Positions 7,833 to 15,983 are shown, counted from the first letter of the stretch. The stretch: 37,233 nucleotides of DNA from DTDX01 sp964608455 (GCA_964608455.1 CAZSNM010000010.1:1-37233), one strand, 5' to 3'. A program made the numbers and translations. The notes: generated from the letters alone by a model not told the origin.

Positions 7833-8585
7833 TTATTTTTCCCCTTCAGTTTCAATTAACTCTTTTATTTGATAATATTTGCTTTTCAAAGCTTGCTTTT
7901 GCCTCTCATAAATTATTTTGCAAGCTTCCTTAGCCATATTTAAAGCTTCATAAAATTCATTTAAAGTTAGTAAACCATCCATTTGAATTAAAGTTAAAGC
8001 ATTAAATGCTGGCATTAAAGCTATTGGCAAATCTGCTTCACCATATTTATCTTCTAAATCGCATAAATCCACAACTATTTTACCATCAACTTTACCAGCT
8101 GCACAAGCCACAACTAAATCTTTCATTGGAATTCCAGCATCAGCTAAAGCTAAGCTAGCTCCTGTTATTCCAGCGCATCTAGTACCACCATCAGATTGAA
8201 GAACTTCAATAAAAACATCTATTGTTGTTCTGGGATACATTTCAGATATTACAGCAGGTTCTAAAGCTTCTCTAATAACCTTAGATAATTCTATATCTCT
8301 TCTGGATGGTGCTGGAGATCTTCTTTCTTCAGTTGAAAAGGGAGCCATATGATATCTGCATCTTAAAACTGCTCTATCAGGTAAACCTATATGTCTTGGA
8401 TGAGCTTCTCTAGGTCCATAAACTGCAACTAAAATTTTATTTTTACCCTGCTCAACATAAGCTGAACCATCTGCCTTATCTAAAACCCCAACTTCAAGTT
8501 TTAAAGGTCTAAGTTCATTAGGTTTTCTTCCATCAACTCTTAATCCATCTTCATTAATTAATTTAGTTGGTTTTGCTGCTAGCAT
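7833..8585 (-). CDS. rrp41: Exosome catalytic subunit Rrp41
   Basis: Rrp41 is the phosphorolytic active subunit of the exosome ring. The 250-residue protein starts with the family's LRVDGRKPNELRPLK and has HMAPFSTEERRSPAPSRRDIE (phosphate and RNA contacts). It keeps DLEDKYGEADLPIAL, where the Asp of EADLP is the catalytic acid. The ATG start lies inside the end of rrp4 (23-nt overlap), which implies coupled translation. All expected catalytic elements are present. Confidence 0.96.
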   Translation of the reverse strand: MLAAKPTKLINEDGLRVDGRKPNELRPLKLEVGVLDKADGSAYVEQGKNKILVAVYGPREAHPRHIGLPDRAVLRCRYHMAPFSTEERRSPAPSRRDIELSKVIREALEPAVISEMYPRTTIDVFIEVLQSDGGTRCAGITGASLALADAGIPMKDLVVACAAGKVDGKIVVDLCDLEDKYGEADLPIALMPAFNALTLIQMDGLLTLNEFYEALNMAKEACKIIYERQKQALKSKYYQIKELIETEGEK

Positions 8586-9297
8586 ATTCTTCCCTCCTTT
8601 TTTTAATCATTTCTTTAATTCTATCGGTTAATCCTTGGGTATGAGCTTCCGCCGCTATCTTATTTATAGCTTCAATAGCTAAATTTTCATTAAATGGATT
8701 TTTTCCTGAAACAAGCACAACCCCATTTTGACCAACATAAATTTCGCATTCAGTTTCTTTCTTTAACATATTTATCATACTTCCTTTTTTTCCTATTAAT
8801 CTTGGAATTTTCGTTGGTGGAATCTCAACAATTTTTCCAGAGGTTATTCTACCTAAACCTTCCTCCTTAATTGTTAAAAGCGGATCTCTAGTTCTATCAA
8901 AAGCTGCAACCTTAGCTAATATAAGATCGCCTAAATCAAGGATTTTAGTTAAATCGATTTTAATTTTAGATCTTTTATCTTGAATTTCTGAAGCTGGAAG
9001 AAGAGCTTCATAAGGAGAAGCTATATCAACAATCCAGCCGGAAAGTCCAACATCAATTATTTTTCCTATAACTTGATCATTTACATTTGGAATATAAGCT
9101 CCTTTAAATGGAACAACCATTAGTTTATCTTGAGTAAAATCAAATAAACCAAGTTTTGAAGCATAAATTTTACCGTTTTTTAAGTAAGTGTTTGCTCCTA
9201 AAATATATTTTCCTTCTGCTAAAACTTCTCCAGGAACAACTATGCTTCTTTTTTCCACAAATAAAGTCAAAGTATTAATCTCCTCTACCTTACTCAT
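8563..9297 (-). CDS. rrp4: Exosome RNA-binding cap subunit Rrp4
   Basis: Rrp4 sits on top of the Rrp41-Rrp42 ring and selects RNA. The 244-residue protein has the three expected parts: an N-terminal barrel (VVPGEVLAEGKY, 20-31), an S1 domain (about 65-150) and a KH domain with IPRLIGKKGSMINML near 168-182. The GKKG loop is intact. It overlaps the end of the SBDS gene by 4 nt (ATGA) and the start of rrp41 by 23 nt, so it lies inside one tightly packed operon. Confidence 0.95.
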   Translation of the reverse strand: MSKVEEINTLTLFVEKRSIVVPGEVLAEGKYILGANTYLKNGKIYASKLGLFDFTQDKLMVVPFKGAYIPNVNDQVIGKIIDVGLSGWIVDIASPYEALLPASEIQDKRSKIKIDLTKILDLGDLILAKVAAFDRTRDPLLTIKEEGLGRITSGKIVEIPPTKIPRLIGKKGSMINMLKKETECEIYVGQNGVVLVSGKNPFNENLAIEAINKIAAEAHTQGLTDRIKEMIKKRREEYASSKTN

Positions 9298-9983
9298 TTA
9301 ATTATATTAGCTTGAACAGTTCCTTGCGTTAACTTTCCAATTTTTTCTATAAAAGGGCCATATAAACCTGCTGGCATTTCTAATATACCTAGCCATGAGC
9401 CATCAGATTGCCATTCCTCCTTTAAAATGCTTCCAAAACTCTTTAAGGATCCATAAGCTTTAGCAGCATATTTCGATGGAATTTTTATCGAAACCTTCAT
9501 TTTCTCTATTTTAATAGGCAATATTTGCTTTAGCTTTTCTATAATATCTTTCGCTTGCTCCTCAGCCGATTTAAAAGGATCTATAGAGGGTTTTATTTGA
9601 TTTAAGGCTTGTTCAATTCTAAGCGGTGGATGAGGAGCTCCAGTTCTTGGATCAATGCAATTTCTAGAAATAAAAGCAATTATTTGCTTTCTTTTTTCTT
9701 CAATAAGTCTTCTTCTTTGTTCAGTTGTAAGTTGAAGCTCTCCCTCTTTAAGTATTTTTTCAGCTATTTTAGTTATATCAACTGTTCCAAAACATTGTTT
9801 TAATTTTTCTGTTGATGCTCTGGTGCCTTTTCCAGCATCAGAATAAACTTCATCAATAACTAAAATTTGCGATAAAGAAAGTTGCTTTCCAAGTTTAAAT
9901 TCTAAAGCAGGATCGGGTTTAACAAGAATTTCAAATTTTTCCCCATTTATTGTTATTCTTGCTGTTGTATATTTTTCACTCAT
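9294..9983 (-). CDS. sbds: Ribosome maturation protein SBDS (Sdo1 homologue)
   Basis: SBDS works with an EF-2-like GTPase to release eIF6 from new 50S subunits. The 229-residue protein has the N-terminal FYSH domain (TTARITINGEKFEILVKP and LSQILVIDEVYSDAGKG), the central three-helix domain (CIDPRTGAPHPP at about 116-127) and the C-terminal ferredoxin-like domain. The length is typical for archaea. It overlaps psmA and rrp4 by 4 nt each. This location links ribosome biogenesis to the exosome and proteasome genes, as in many archaea. Confidence 0.96.
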   Translation of the reverse strand: MSEKYTTARITINGEKFEILVKPDPALEFKLGKQLSLSQILVIDEVYSDAGKGTRASTEKLKQCFGTVDITKIAEKILKEGELQLTTEQRRRLIEEKRKQIIAFISRNCIDPRTGAPHPPLRIEQALNQIKPSIDPFKSAEEQAKDIIEKLKQILPIKIEKMKVSIKIPSKYAAKAYGSLKSFGSILKEEWQSDGSWLGILEMPAGLYGPFIEKIGKLTQGTVQANIIK

Positions 9984-10717
9984 TTACCAGCAGCCCTTTT
10001 TCCCTCAAGCTTCTTTAAATAATTTTCTACTTCTTCAGAAGTTAGCATTCTAAATTTTTTAGTATCAACTGGAATTACAGCAACCTTAATTTTTCTGCTG
10101 TCTGGGCTCCCCTCTAAAACTTTACTCATGCATTTTAAAGCTAATAGAATTCCTTCTTCAAGCGTTAAATCCTCTCTATATTCAGCTTCTAAAATTTCAT
10201 TTGTTGTTTCAGCTCCAGCCCCTATGGACCAAGCTTTATAAGCTAAAAAAGCTCCGCTTGGATCTGTCCAAAATAATCTGCATCCCTTAGAATCTACACC
10301 ACCAAATAAAATTGATAATCCAAAAGGTCTTACACCTGCATGCTGAGTATACAATTGTTTTATTTCTCCAATTCTTTTGGTTAAAGCTTCTACGCTTATA
10401 GGTTCATCATAAAGAAGCCTATTGCTTTGAGCATAAATTCTAGCTTGATCAACTAAAATATGTGCATCACAGCTTAATCCAGCTACAGCCGCACCAATAT
10501 GTTCATCTATTTGAAAAATTTTCCATCCAAAATTTGGATCTTGAAGCTTAGAGGTTAACCTTTCTTCAGCAGCTAAAACAACACCTTCTTTAGTAACTAT
10601 TCCTAAAACTGTAGCGCCTCTTTTAACGGTTTCTGAAGCATATTCAACTTGGAATAACCTCCCGTCCGGAGAGAAAACAGTTATAGCACGATCATATCCT
10701 CCTGGAGCAGCAAACAT
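9980..10717 (-). CDS. psmA: Proteasome subunit alpha
   Basis: PsmA forms the outer rings and gate of the 20S proteasome. The N terminus reads FAAPGGYDRAITVFSPDGRL and then FQVEYASETVKRG, the family hallmark; the gating tail is the usual short one. I place the start at the ATG at 10717. A GTG (10732) and a TTG (10723) are in frame upstream, and the GAGGTGA ribosome site (11 nt before the ATG, 5 nt before the TTG) also allows the TTG. The protein is about 245 residues. No catalytic Thr is expected, since that belongs to the beta subunit, which is not in this window. It is the first gene of the psmA-to-pcc1 run. Confidence 0.95.
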   Translation of the reverse strand: MFAAPGGYDRAITVFSPDGRLFQVEYASETVKRGATVLGIVTKEGVVLAAEERLTSKLQDPNFGWKIFQIDEHIGAAVAGLSCDAHILVDQARIYAQSNRLLYDEPISVEALTKRIGEIKQLYTQHAGVRPFGLSILFGGVDSKGCRLFWTDPSGAFLAYKAWSIGAGAETTNEILEAEYREDLTLEEGILLALKCMSKVLEGSPDSRKIKVAVIPVDTKKFRMLTSEEVENYLKKLEGKRAAGK

Positions 10718-10918
10718 AGACAAACAATTCACCTCACAAATTTCACAAGTAAAAAGTTAAGGCTAAACTAAAAACTTTTCTTTTTTACATAATTTTTTAA
10801 TTTCTTTCTTTTTAGTTTTTCGTTTAACTGCATCTAATTTTTTATTTATTGTTAAAAGATAGAGGTTTCTTAAAAATTTTTAAATTTACAATTCTATTTT
10901 AATTAAGGCGAAAACTAA

Positions 10919-11167
10919 TTGAATGTTGGTTTTTGGGAAATAATACTAATTTTCTTTATATTAATAGTATTGTTTATTTTACCTAGCTTTTTTAAAGAAA
11001 GAAATGGTAAATTTAGTAAATTAAGGGTTTATGGATTAATATTTGGGCTTTTCCTTTTAATTTTATTTTTAGCAAAAATTGTGTTTATGCTTTTAAGTTT
11101 AATAACTTTAATATTCATTTTTTTACTTGTTGTTGCTATTTTTCTTATTAAAAGATTGAAAAGATAA
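10919..11167 (+). CDS. Small hydrophobic membrane protein, unknown function
   Basis: I do not recognise this 82-residue protein. It has a hydrophobic helix at about 6-23, a charged linker (FKERNGKFSK) and a long hydrophobic stretch at about 37-76 that could span the membrane twice, ending in KRLKR. The start is TTG, 8 nt after AAGGCG. It lies alone on the plus strand between two minus-strand blocks, and its 3' end overlaps the rnp2 3' end by 45 nt. Low sequence complexity makes homology hard to judge, but the frame and ribosome site support a real gene. Confidence 0.55.
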   Translation: MNVGFWEIILIFFILIVLFILPSFFKERNGKFSKLRVYGLIFGLFLLILFLAKIVFMLLSLITLIFIFLLVVAIFLIKRLKR

Positions 11168-11491
11168 AACAGCTTTTTTAATACCTTTAATTGTTCCTGA
11201 AACTTTAGCTATGAAAATTAATGCTTCTTCATTATTTAAATTAGTTATTAAGGCTATGGCTGCTCTAAAATTATTTATAAAATTTTTAGCGCATTTAACT
11301 ACTGCAATTTTTTTCTCTTCATTAAAAATTAATAACTTAAATTTGCTTTCAACTAAACCTGCTTCACCAAAAAGATTTAAAATAGAGTTAAACAAAGCTG
11401 ATTGAAGCTTTTCCCTATTTAATTCAGCATTAATATTTTTCATAATTATTTTCAATAAAAGATATCGAAAGCTTTCTCTTTTTAAAGGCAT
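11123..11491 (-). CDS. rnp2: RNase P protein component 2 (Pop5)
   Basis: Pop5/Rnp2 pairs with Rpp30 to activate the RNase P RNA that trims tRNA 5' ends. The 122-residue protein shows RESFRYLLLKI at the start, then FGEAGLVESKFKLLIF, NNFRAAIALIT and the conserved VSGTIKGIKK. That order and length match archaeal Pop5. It starts 2 nt after the rnp3 stop, so the two partner subunits are translated from the same message. Its last 15 codons overlap the oppositely oriented small membrane gene. Confidence 0.9.
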   Translation of the reverse strand: MPLKRESFRYLLLKIIMKNINAELNREKLQSALFNSILNLFGEAGLVESKFKLLIFNEEKKIAVVKCAKNFINNFRAAIALITNLNNEEALIFIAKVSGTIKGIKKAVLSFQSFNKKNSNNK

Positions 11492-11493
11492 TT

Positions 11494-12186
11494 TTACTCA
11501 ACAATTTTAATGCCTTCCCCTATATAAAATCGGCTTAGTTTAATTCTATTTCGTTCCACTATGCTTAATGGAATTGTAGAAACTGAATTTAAAGCCTCTA
11601 AAGGTTCAAGTTTAAATAAAAGGCTAATTGCAGCCATTTCTCTTGGAGCTCTAATTAAAAATAGATTTGTTGCTCCCGAAGAAATCACAATTGGAACTTT
11701 ATTGAATTTAGCTATAAAAGCTTCATGAATAAACTTGTTTAATATAACAGTTCTAGAAGTTTTAGGCATAATTAAATCAACCAGATTTATTTCTAAAGCG
11801 CCTATTAATACATGAGCTATTGAATGAGTAAATTTCGCTTTAAAGTTTAAAGGGAAACTTATTAAATCTACTCTTCTATCTCTAGCTGCTATAACAGCAA
11901 TTTTATTTGAATCACATTCAACACTTATAATTTCAAATTTTCTTCTTAATTTTCTTAAGGTTAATAAAAGCTCTATTTTATTTTTAGGTTTTAAATCAAC
12001 TCTAGAAACCAAATCTATATTAAATTCTTGAAAAAACTTTTTAAATTCTTTAATTTTAATTATTGATGTGGTTGGTTGAAAAGTTAATCCAACAACTTTA
12101 AAACCCATTTCCTTAATTAATTTAGGTGCTTCAAAAATTTCTTTTTCATTTTCAAGTTTTAAATGAAGGTCACAGTATTTTCTCAT
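11494..12186 (-). CDS. rnp3: RNase P protein component 3 (Rpp30)
   Basis: Rpp30 is a TIM-barrel protein of the PHP-like fold that binds Pop5 in archaeal RNase P. The 230-residue protein starts KYCDLHLKLENEKE and includes EIISVECDSNKIAVIAARDRRVD, then ALEINLVDLI and IVISSGATNLFLIRAPREMAA, all typical positions. The start overlaps the upstream COG1325 gene by 4 nt. Being the Pop5 partner, its immediate proximity to rnp2 fits co-production of the heterodimer. Confidence 0.92.
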   Translation of the reverse strand: MRKYCDLHLKLENEKEIFEAPKLIKEMGFKVVGLTFQPTTSIIKIKEFKKFFQEFNIDLVSRVDLKPKNKIELLLTLRKLRRKFEIISVECDSNKIAVIAARDRRVDLISFPLNFKAKFTHSIAHVLIGALEINLVDLIMPKTSRTVILNKFIHEAFIAKFNKVPIVISSGATNLFLIRAPREMAAISLLFKLEPLEALNSVSTIPLSIVERNRIKLSRFYIGEGIKIVE

Positions 12187-12638
12187 TCTTTAAGCATCTC
12201 TTGAAGCTTTTTAATTAGCATCGAACGCTTTAAATTTTTAAATTTCATTCGTAATCTTATTGGATCTTCTTGTTTAATTTTAGCTTCACCCATGAATGCA
12301 GCTTGCTTATCTAATCTAATGTATAAATTGCATTCTTCATCTACATGAGCATTTATTTCATTAAAAAGCTTTATTTTATCTTCATAAGATAAAGCCTTAA
12401 AAAGAAACTCTAGAAAATTCCTTTTTAAATCTCTTAAAGTTGTTTTAATCATGAATATTGGATTTCCGTGATGGCCCTCTAATTCTTCAATAGAGAATGG
12501 TGCGATCGCTCGTTCCTCTTCAGGAATAATATTTAAAACAGCTTTTTTAATTTTCTTTAAGTTTTCAGTTGCATGACCTATAACGCTAACTTCAATCAAA
12601 TATGGAAAAGGTTTTTCATCTTTTTTCTGAATGCCCAA
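12183..12638 (-). CDS. Predicted RNA-binding protein, COG1325 (exosome-linked)
   Basis: This 151-residue protein fits COG1325/PF01877, a small RNA-binding family found next to exosome and RNase P genes in archaea. Recognisable elements are EVSVIGHATENLKKIKKAVLN, then IEELEGHHGNPIFM and LYIRLDKQAAFMGEAKI. Its biochemical role is not established, although a link to the exosome has been predicted from gene order. The start is TTG at 12638, 17 nt after the aminotransferase-like gene, and it overlaps rnp3 by 4 nt. Confidence 0.85.
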   Translation of the reverse strand: MGIQKKDEKPFPYLIEVSVIGHATENLKKIKKAVLNIIPEEERAIAPFSIEELEGHHGNPIFMIKTTLRDLKRNFLEFLFKALSYEDKIKLFNEINAHVDEECNLYIRLDKQAAFMGEAKIKQEDPIRLRMKFKNLKRSMLIKKLQEMLKE

Positions 12639-12655
12639 TTTTACTCACTAATATT

Positions 12656-13984
12656 TTAGCTTAAAACCTCTTTAAAAACAGTTTCAATAATTTCTAAACC
12701 TGAATTAATTAAATCTTCAGTAATAGTAATTGGTGGAGCAAGCATTAAAGTTGATTTACCACAAGTAGTTAAAGCTAATCCCCTCCTCCAAAGTTTTTTC
12801 TCAATTTCTTTTATTTCAAGTTCAGCTGGAGTTTTACTTTCCTTATCTTTAACAATTTCAATACCAATTAATAATCCTTTACCTCGAATATCCCCTATCA
12901 TATTATATTTTTCCTGTTGTTCCTTAAGTCTTTTAAGAATCATATTGCCTTGTCTAAGAGCATTTTCAAGCAAATGCTCCTCCTTAATTAAGTTAATTAT
13001 TGCTAAAGCTGCTGCACAAGCTATCAAGTTTCCACCATTAATAGTTAAATAAGAGTTTGGTTCCCAATCCATTATATCTTCCTTTGTTATTACAGCACCT
13101 AATGGTATTCCTGAAGACATAGAAGACCCAAACAAAACAATATCAGATTCAATTTTCCAATGATTTATTGAAAGCCATGCTCCAGTTCTACCAAACCCCA
13201 ATCTTGTTTCATCATCAATTAATAAAATATCATAAGCTTCAATAATTTTCTTAAGTTTTTCAAAGTATCCTTGAGGCGGTGTTACACATCCAGTTTCAAT
13301 TTGAATCGGCTCTATAAAAAGTGCTGCAGCATTATCTCCTAAACCGTTTTTTTCAATAAATTCTTCAAATATTGATAAGCATAAATAATTGCATTCTGGA
13401 AAGGATGATTTAAACAAACATCTATAACAATATGGATAAGGAATATAAATTACATTAAGCGGTTGTTTAAAATGCTTCTTTTTTACTCTATTTGAGGACG
13501 ATAAACTTAAACCTCCAATTGTTCCACCATGAGAGGAACCTAAAAAAGCTATAAAATAATGTTTTCTTGTATACCATTCGCTCATTCTTATTGAGGCATC
13601 AATAGTGGTTGAGTTTCCATTACAGAAAAAAGCTTTTTTAGGTTCTTTCCAAGGTATAACCTTAAACAATTCTTCAGCTAAGTTTGTTACAACTGGACAA
13701 TAAAAATTTGAATAGGGATAATGAATTAGTTTTTCAGCCTGATCCTTAATAGCTTTAACAACTTTAGGATGCGAATGCCCAATCGTTAAAGAAAGCATAC
13801 CAGAGTTAAAATCAATATATTCATTTCCATCAACATCCTTTATTATACAGTTTTCTCCAGAATCAATAACCATTGGATAAGATCTAAAAACTGAAGGTGA
13901 AATAGCCTCTTCATCTCTAGTTATTTCTGCAAGCGCCTTAGGTCCCGGTGGAAAAGAAACAATTTTTGGATGCTTTTCAATCAA
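12656..13984 (-). CDS. Class III aminotransferase-like protein lacking the PLP lysine
   Basis: The 442-residue fold matches class III (GABA/ornithine) aminotransferases: DVDGNEYIDFNSGMLSLTIGH, AALFIEPIQIETG, LLIDDETRLGFGRTG, and NGGNLIACAAALAI. The lysine that holds PLP should follow DIVLFG, but residue 287 is Ser (DIVLFGSSMSSGIPLGA). The phosphate-binding NSG-T-EA segment reads NGNSTTIDA, and the ring-stacking Tyr/Phe before HG is Ser151. Asp258, which binds the ring nitrogen, remains. It also keeps the CxxC...C...C insert (CYRC, ECNYLC; 186-202) common in archaeal relatives. It is therefore probably not an aminotransferase in function. The frame is intact. It heads the COG1325-rnp3-rnp2 run. 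Confidence 0.85.
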   Translation of the reverse strand: MIEKHPKIVSFPPGPKALAEITRDEEAISPSVFRSYPMVIDSGENCIIKDVDGNEYIDFNSGMLSLTIGHSHPKVVKAIKDQAEKLIHYPYSNFYCPVVTNLAEELFKVIPWKEPKKAFFCNGNSTTIDASIRMSEWYTRKHYFIAFLGSSHGGTIGGLSLSSSNRVKKKHFKQPLNVIYIPYPYCYRCLFKSSFPECNYLCLSIFEEFIEKNGLGDNAAALFIEPIQIETGCVTPPQGYFEKLKKIIEAYDILLIDDETRLGFGRTGAWLSINHWKIESDIVLFGSSMSSGIPLGAVITKEDIMDWEPNSYLTINGGNLIACAAALAIINLIKEEHLLENALRQGNMILKRLKEQQEKYNMIGDIRGKGLLIGIEIVKDKESKTPAELEIKEIEKKLWRRGLALTTCGKSTLMLAPPITITEDLINSGLEIIETVFKEVLS

Positions 13985-14085
13985 TTTTTAAACCTCCAAA
14001 ATCTTTGTAAAAATTTAAAAAACCTTTTTTTGAAATTATATTAATTAACTTAACAACTTAACTAATAACTTTAAGCATTAAAAAG

Positions 14086-14454
14086 ATGAATTTTATGGAT
14101 TTTGAATATAAACAAGTGATTGTTGTAAGATCAGATTTAAAAATGAGCAAGGGGAAAATAGCAGCTCAAGCAGCTCATGCAGCAGTTTCAGCCTCTGAAA
14201 AAGCAAGACTCATGAATAAAGAAGATTGGTTAAAATGGATTCAAGAAGGACAAAAAAAAGTTGTTGTAAAAGTTAAATCTTTAGAGGAACTTTTAAAAAT
14301 AAAAGAAGAAAGCGAAAAATTAGGTTTACCAACAGTTTTAATTGAAGATAGAGGGTTAACCGAAGTTCCTTCAGGAACAATTACATGCTTGGGAATAGGC
14401 CCTGCTTTAAGTAAGAAAATAGATAAAGTTACGGGGAATTTACCCCTGCTTTAA
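14086..14454 (+). CDS. pth2: Peptidyl-tRNA hydrolase, archaeal type (Pth2)
   Basis: Pth2 frees tRNAs from stalled peptidyl-tRNA. The 122-residue protein is full length: QVIVVRSDLKMSKGKIAAQ, AAHAAVSASEKA, then LPTVLIEDRGLTEVPSGT and TCLGIGPALSKKID. The residues usually cited as catalytic (Lys of KGK, Asp of IEDRG) are present. The start is Met1 or Met4; no strong ribosome site favours one. It is divergent from the aminotransferase-like gene, with 101 nt between, and its stop is 1 nt from the truD start, so the two are one transcript. Confidence 0.95.
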   Translation: MNFMDFEYKQVIVVRSDLKMSKGKIAAQAAHAAVSASEKARLMNKEDWLKWIQEGQKKVVVKVKSLEELLKIKEESEKLGLPTVLIEDRGLTEVPSGTITCLGIGPALSKKIDKVTGNLPLL

Positions 14455-14455
14455 A

Positions 14456-15796
14456 ATGGATAATGAAAATAATTTAGAAAAACAGCTTGGAATGCATGTT
14501 TTTCTAACTTCAAGTAAAGGTTTAGGAGGAAAAATCAAACTTTATCCAGAAGATTTTATAGTTGAAGAGCATTTAACTAATGGTTTAATTGCATATATTC
14601 ACCCCAATCCCAATCAATTTCAAAGTTTTCAAAATAAAAATGAAGATAAAGGAAGTTATCAGCTTTGCATAATGATTAAAAGAAATATTGATACTTTAAC
14701 AGTTTTAAAATATATTGCAAAAGCATTTAAAATTAGTGAAAAAAGATTAAGTATAGCTGGATTAAAAGATTCTAAAGCTTTAACAGCTCAATTTATAGCT
14801 TTTAAAAAGTTAAAGCTTAAGCAATCCAAAGTTTTATTTAATGGAGAAATAAAAATTTTCCCAGTAAAATTAATTAATGAACCTTTAAATTCAAGTTTTC
14901 TTTTAGGAAACAATTTTACAGTAAGAATTCGCAATATAGATTTAAAATTTAATGAAGCTGAAGAAGCTGTTGAAAGCATTTTAAAAGAAATCAAGGATGC
15001 TGGAGGAATTCCAAACTTTTTTGGGCATCAAAGATTTGGAACAATAAGACCTATAACCCATATAGTTGGAAAATATATTGTTAAAAGAAATTTTGAGAAA
15101 GCAGTTTTAACTTACTTAGGTTCATCAAGTTTTTATGAAAAACCTGAAATTAAAAAAGCTAGAGAAGAGCTTTTAGAAACATTAAATTTTAAAAAAGCAT
15201 TGCAGATTTTTCCAGATTATTTAGAATATGAAAAAATTATACTTAAGCATTTAGTCACTCATCCTAACGATTATATTGGAGCTTTAAAACGTTTACCATC
15301 TAGATTAAGACTTTTATTTGTTAATGCATATCAATCCTTTTTATTTAATGAAATGTTAAGCAAAAGAATTTTAATGAAAATTCCTATTAACAAAGCTTTA
15401 GAGGGAGATTGGGTTTTTGAAAATTCAAAGCTTGTTAAAGTTTCGCATATAAACATAAATGAGTTAAACAAAAAAATTGAGGAAGAAAAAGCAAGTTTAG
15501 CCTTACCTATTATAGGTTATCAAAGCAAACTTTCAAATGGGATTCAAGGTGAAATAGAAAAGGAAATTCTTGAGAAAGAAGGATTAACCTTAAGAGATTT
15601 TTATATTGGAGCTATGCCTGAAGCCAGTAGCGCTGGAGGTTTTAGAACTGCTTTAGCTAAAGTTAAAAACATTAAATTTGAAATTGAAGAAGATAAAAAT
15701 ATTGTTTTTAAATTTTTTCTAGATAAAGGCTGTTATGCAACTGTTTTTTTAAGAGAGATCATGAAACCGAAAAATTTGATTAAGGCTGGATTTTAA
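14456..15796 (+). CDS. truD: tRNA pseudouridine(13) synthase TruD
   Basis: TruD converts U13 of tRNAs to pseudouridine. The 446-residue protein has FIVEEHL near the start, the catalytic Asp105 in AGLKDSKALTAQ, GGIPNFFGHQRFGTIRPITH (conserved NxFGxQRFG motif) and a TRUD insertion domain in the second half. The length is normal for archaea, which carry a larger insertion than bacteria. The ATG follows the pth2 stop by 1 nt. Its end is followed by the promoter and leader region of the aromatic operon. Confidence 0.95.
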   Translation: MDNENNLEKQLGMHVFLTSSKGLGGKIKLYPEDFIVEEHLTNGLIAYIHPNPNQFQSFQNKNEDKGSYQLCIMIKRNIDTLTVLKYIAKAFKISEKRLSIAGLKDSKALTAQFIAFKKLKLKQSKVLFNGEIKIFPVKLINEPLNSSFLLGNNFTVRIRNIDLKFNEAEEAVESILKEIKDAGGIPNFFGHQRFGTIRPITHIVGKYIVKRNFEKAVLTYLGSSSFYEKPEIKKAREELLETLNFKKALQIFPDYLEYEKIILKHLVTHPNDYIGALKRLPSRLRLLFVNAYQSFLFNEMLSKRILMKIPINKALEGDWVFENSKLVKVSHININELNKKIEEEKASLALPIIGYQSKLSNGIQGEIEKEILEKEGLTLRDFYIGAMPEASSAGGFRTALAKVKNIKFEIEEDKNIVFKFFLDKGCYATVFLREIMKPKNLIKAGF

Positions 15797-15812
15797 TAAT
15801 GAAAACGTTAAA

Positions 15813-15821
15813 TTTTTATAT
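15813..15821 (+). promoter_or_regulatory. Probable TATA box of the aromatic operon
   Basis: TTTTTATAT lies 17 nt after the truD stop, preceded by an A-rich element. Initiation about 22-27 nt downstream would place the RNA start near 15840, just before the leader reading frame. The operon would then carry about 160 nt of leader RNA. Confidence 0.5.
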
Positions 15822-15872
15822 TTCATTTATGCAATTTAATGGTTAATAAATGGGAAGGAATGCTGCAAATTG

Positions 15873-15947
15873 ATGAAAGCCGCTGCTTACTTTATAAGAT
15901 TTAGCATTTCTAAAGCCTATCGCTATTATTATTATCGCTTTTTCTAA
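15873..15947 (+). CDS. Tyr/Phe-rich leader peptide of the aromatic operon
   Basis: A 24-codon frame runs from ATG (or TTG one codon earlier) to TAA. It begins MKAAAYFIRF and ends YRYYYYRFF. Six residues are Tyr (6, 16, 18-21) and four are Phe (7, 10, 23, 24), the end products of the operon that follows. The Tyr run is four consecutive TAT codons, flanked by CGC arginine codons that look uncommon in this AGA-rich region. GGAAGG lies 14 nt before the ATG, a long but possible spacing. The stop overlaps the first bases of the hairpin at 15946. By analogy with bacterial pheA and trp leaders, the peptide would sense charged tRNA-Tyr and tRNA-Phe. An alternative frame (ATG 15839 to TAG 15904) overlaps it but has no such bias. 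Confidence 0.75.
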   Translation: MKAAAYFIRFSISKAYRYYYYRFF

Positions 15948-15983
15948 GCTTCAAAACCTATTTTAGGTTTTGAAGCTTTTTAT
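15946..15983 (+). terminator. Perfect 15-bp hairpin with T tract: attenuator
   Basis: Arms 15946-15960 (AAGCTTCAAAACCTA) and 15964-15978 (TAGGTTTTGAAGCTT) pair without a mismatch around a TTT loop. T's follow (15977-15981), then the ribosome site GGAGG at 15984 and, after a T6 run, the aspartokinase ATG at 16000. The form is that of an intrinsic terminator placed between a leader peptide and the first operon gene. A weaker competing pairing exists: 15912-15919 with 15964-15970 (7 bp with one bulged G). Confidence 0.75.

Noticed and set aside
15839..15904. An alternative 21-codon leader frame starting at ATG 15839
   Set aside because: It has only one Trp and one Tyr and ends well before the hairpin. 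The Tyr/Phe frame fits the operon far better, although the upstream ATG may modulate it.
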